This document shows positions 63,392 through 64,000 of a stretch of DNA of 64,000 bases, one piece after another. Position numbers and translations under genes: made by a program. The notes below the pieces were generated by a model. That model did no database searches. It was not told where the DNA came from and worked only from the letters and a program-made list of their open reading frames with translations. How positions within the stretch are numbered: the stretch's first letter is position 1; each line of letters opens with the position of its first letter. Origin of the DNA: Kocuria rhizophila DC2201 (GTDB taxonomy: Bacteria; Actinomycetota; Actinomycetes; Actinomycetales; Micrococcaceae); contig NC_010617.1 of assembly GCF_000010285.1 (NCBI RefSeq), forward strand, positions 1,674,001-1,738,000, read 5' to 3'.

Positions 63392-64000
63392 TCAGGCCTT
63401 GGCCTGGACGCCCCGGCGCTCGAGAGCGGCCTTGACGAGACCGTCGAAGAGCGGGTGCGGCCGTGTGGGCCGCGAGGCCAGCTCGGGGTGGGCCTGCGTG
63501 GCCACGTAGTAGGGGTGCTCCTCGCGGGGCAGCTCCACGAACTCCACGAGGGTGCCCTCCGGGGAGGTGCCCGAGATCCGCAGCCCGGCCTCGGCCAGGG
63601 CGTCACGGTAGGCGTTGTTGACCTCGTAGCGGTGGCGGTGGCGCTCGGAGACCTCGGTGGCGCCGTAGGTCTCGGCCACCACGGAGCCCTCCGCGAGGGA
63701 CGCCGGGTACAGGCCCAGGCGCATGGTGCCGCCCAGGTCCCCCGCACCCTCGACGAACTGCTTCTGCTCCTCCATGGTGGCGATCACCGGGGTGTCGGTC
63801 TCCGGGTCGAACTCGGTGGAGGACGCGTTGGGCAGACCCACCTCGTTGCGGGCGTACTCGATGACCATGCACTGCAGGCCGAGGCAGAGCCCCAGGGTGG
63901 GGACCTTGTGCGTGCGGGCCCACGTCAGTGCCCCCAGTTTGCCCTCCAGTCCGCGGATGCCGAAGCCGCCGGGAACGCAGACCGCGTCCACGTCGCCGAG
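63392..64000 (-). CDS. pyrG: CTP synthase, C-terminal part (cut by window edge)
   Basis: PyrG aminates UTP to CTP with glutamine. The visible 202 residues are the class I glutamine amidotransferase domain: [11 protein letters not shown], the nucleophile in [28 protein letters not shown] and [10 protein letters not shown], with the HPE of the triad in [10 protein letters not shown]. The synthetase domain lies beyond the right edge. The stop is 3 bp before the NUDIX gene on the same strand. Confidence 0.97.
   Translation of the reverse strand, partial: LGDVDAVCVPGGFGIRGLEGKLGALTWARTHKVPTLGLCLGLQCMVIEYARNEVGLPNASSTEFDPETDTPVIATMEEQKQFVEGAGDLGGTMRLGLYPASLAEGSVVAETYGATEVSERHRHRYEVNNAYRDALAEAGLRISGTSPEGTLVEFVELPREEHPYYVATQAHPELASRPTRPHPLFDGLVKAALERRGVQAKA

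Overview
The window looks like a chromosomal segment of a very high-G+C actinobacterium, most likely Micrococcaceae and plausibly Kocuria. The reasons are near-saturated G/C at third codon positions, mycothione reductase, a GarA/FtsR cluster, a DUF3040 protein beside the dcw cluster, many GTG/TTG starts, and a MurE without the DNPR motif of diaminopimelate enzymes, which fits a lysine-type wall. Genus is an inference. No phage, transposon, CRISPR array or defence system was seen, and no real gene looks broken. murC and pyrG are cut by the window edges.

Layout. (1) 1-13.6 kb, minus strand: the dcw cell-wall/division cluster, transcribed mraZ, rsmH, ftsL, ftsI, murE, murF, mraY, murD, ftsW, murG, murC, with mostly overlapping stops and starts. 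(2) 13.7-26.1 kb: DUF3040 protein, dinB, a polyprenyl diphosphate synthase, an Rv2175c-type DNA-binding protein, a LysM transglycosylase overlapping a PASTA Ser/Thr kinase, class II DAHP synthase, an acyltransferase, a small lipase-like protein and a FadD15-type acyl-CoA ligase. From memory this order parallels the M. tuberculosis Rv2154c-Rv2187 region. (3) 26.2-31.2 kb: mycothione reductase and pyruvate carboxylase. (4) 31.4-35.5 kb: an orphan ParA-like ATPase, then MerR regulator, DUF151 protein, FtsR, GarA and GcvH (Rv1830-Rv1826 order). (5) 35.6-44.6 kb: K+ uptake (KtrB/KtrA), a CobW-type metallochaperone, a Na+/H+ antiporter, a PatB/MalY-type lyase, two little-known proteins, an orphan FetB-like permease and tRNA-Pro(GGG). 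(6) 44.9-52.1 kb, minus strand: parA, scpA, scpB, rluB, tyrA, cmk, der. (7) 52.2-60.4 kb: dicarboxylate transporter, PrpE and the divergent gntR-prpD-prpB-prpC operon. (8) 60.5-64 kb: a VanY-type carboxypeptidase with LGFP repeats, xerD, an ADP-ribose NUDIX hydrolase and the end of pyrG.

How the parts fit. Blocks 1, 2 and 8 build and remodel the wall; the PASTA kinase may sense wall fragments and signal through Rv2175c-like and FHA (GarA) proteins. GarA, GcvH and pyruvate carboxylase tie to central carbon and nitrogen flow. Block 7 imports C4 acids and burns propionate through the methylcitrate cycle. Its 181-bp divergent control region carries two GntR-type operators exactly 63 bp apart and two recognisable promoters. 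Block 7 and the carboxypeptidase sit between parA and xerD, inside a gene order that is otherwise tight in related actinobacteria.

The most distinctive non-coding features are an 11-unit array of 10-bp repeats between mraZ and rsmH, MraZ-box-like repeats at the dcw promoter, a recurrent ACGACGCCGCC stem reused in several terminators, and a terminator hairpin whose loop holds the apparent start of scpA. I found no convincing wholly new system; the window is largely core genome.
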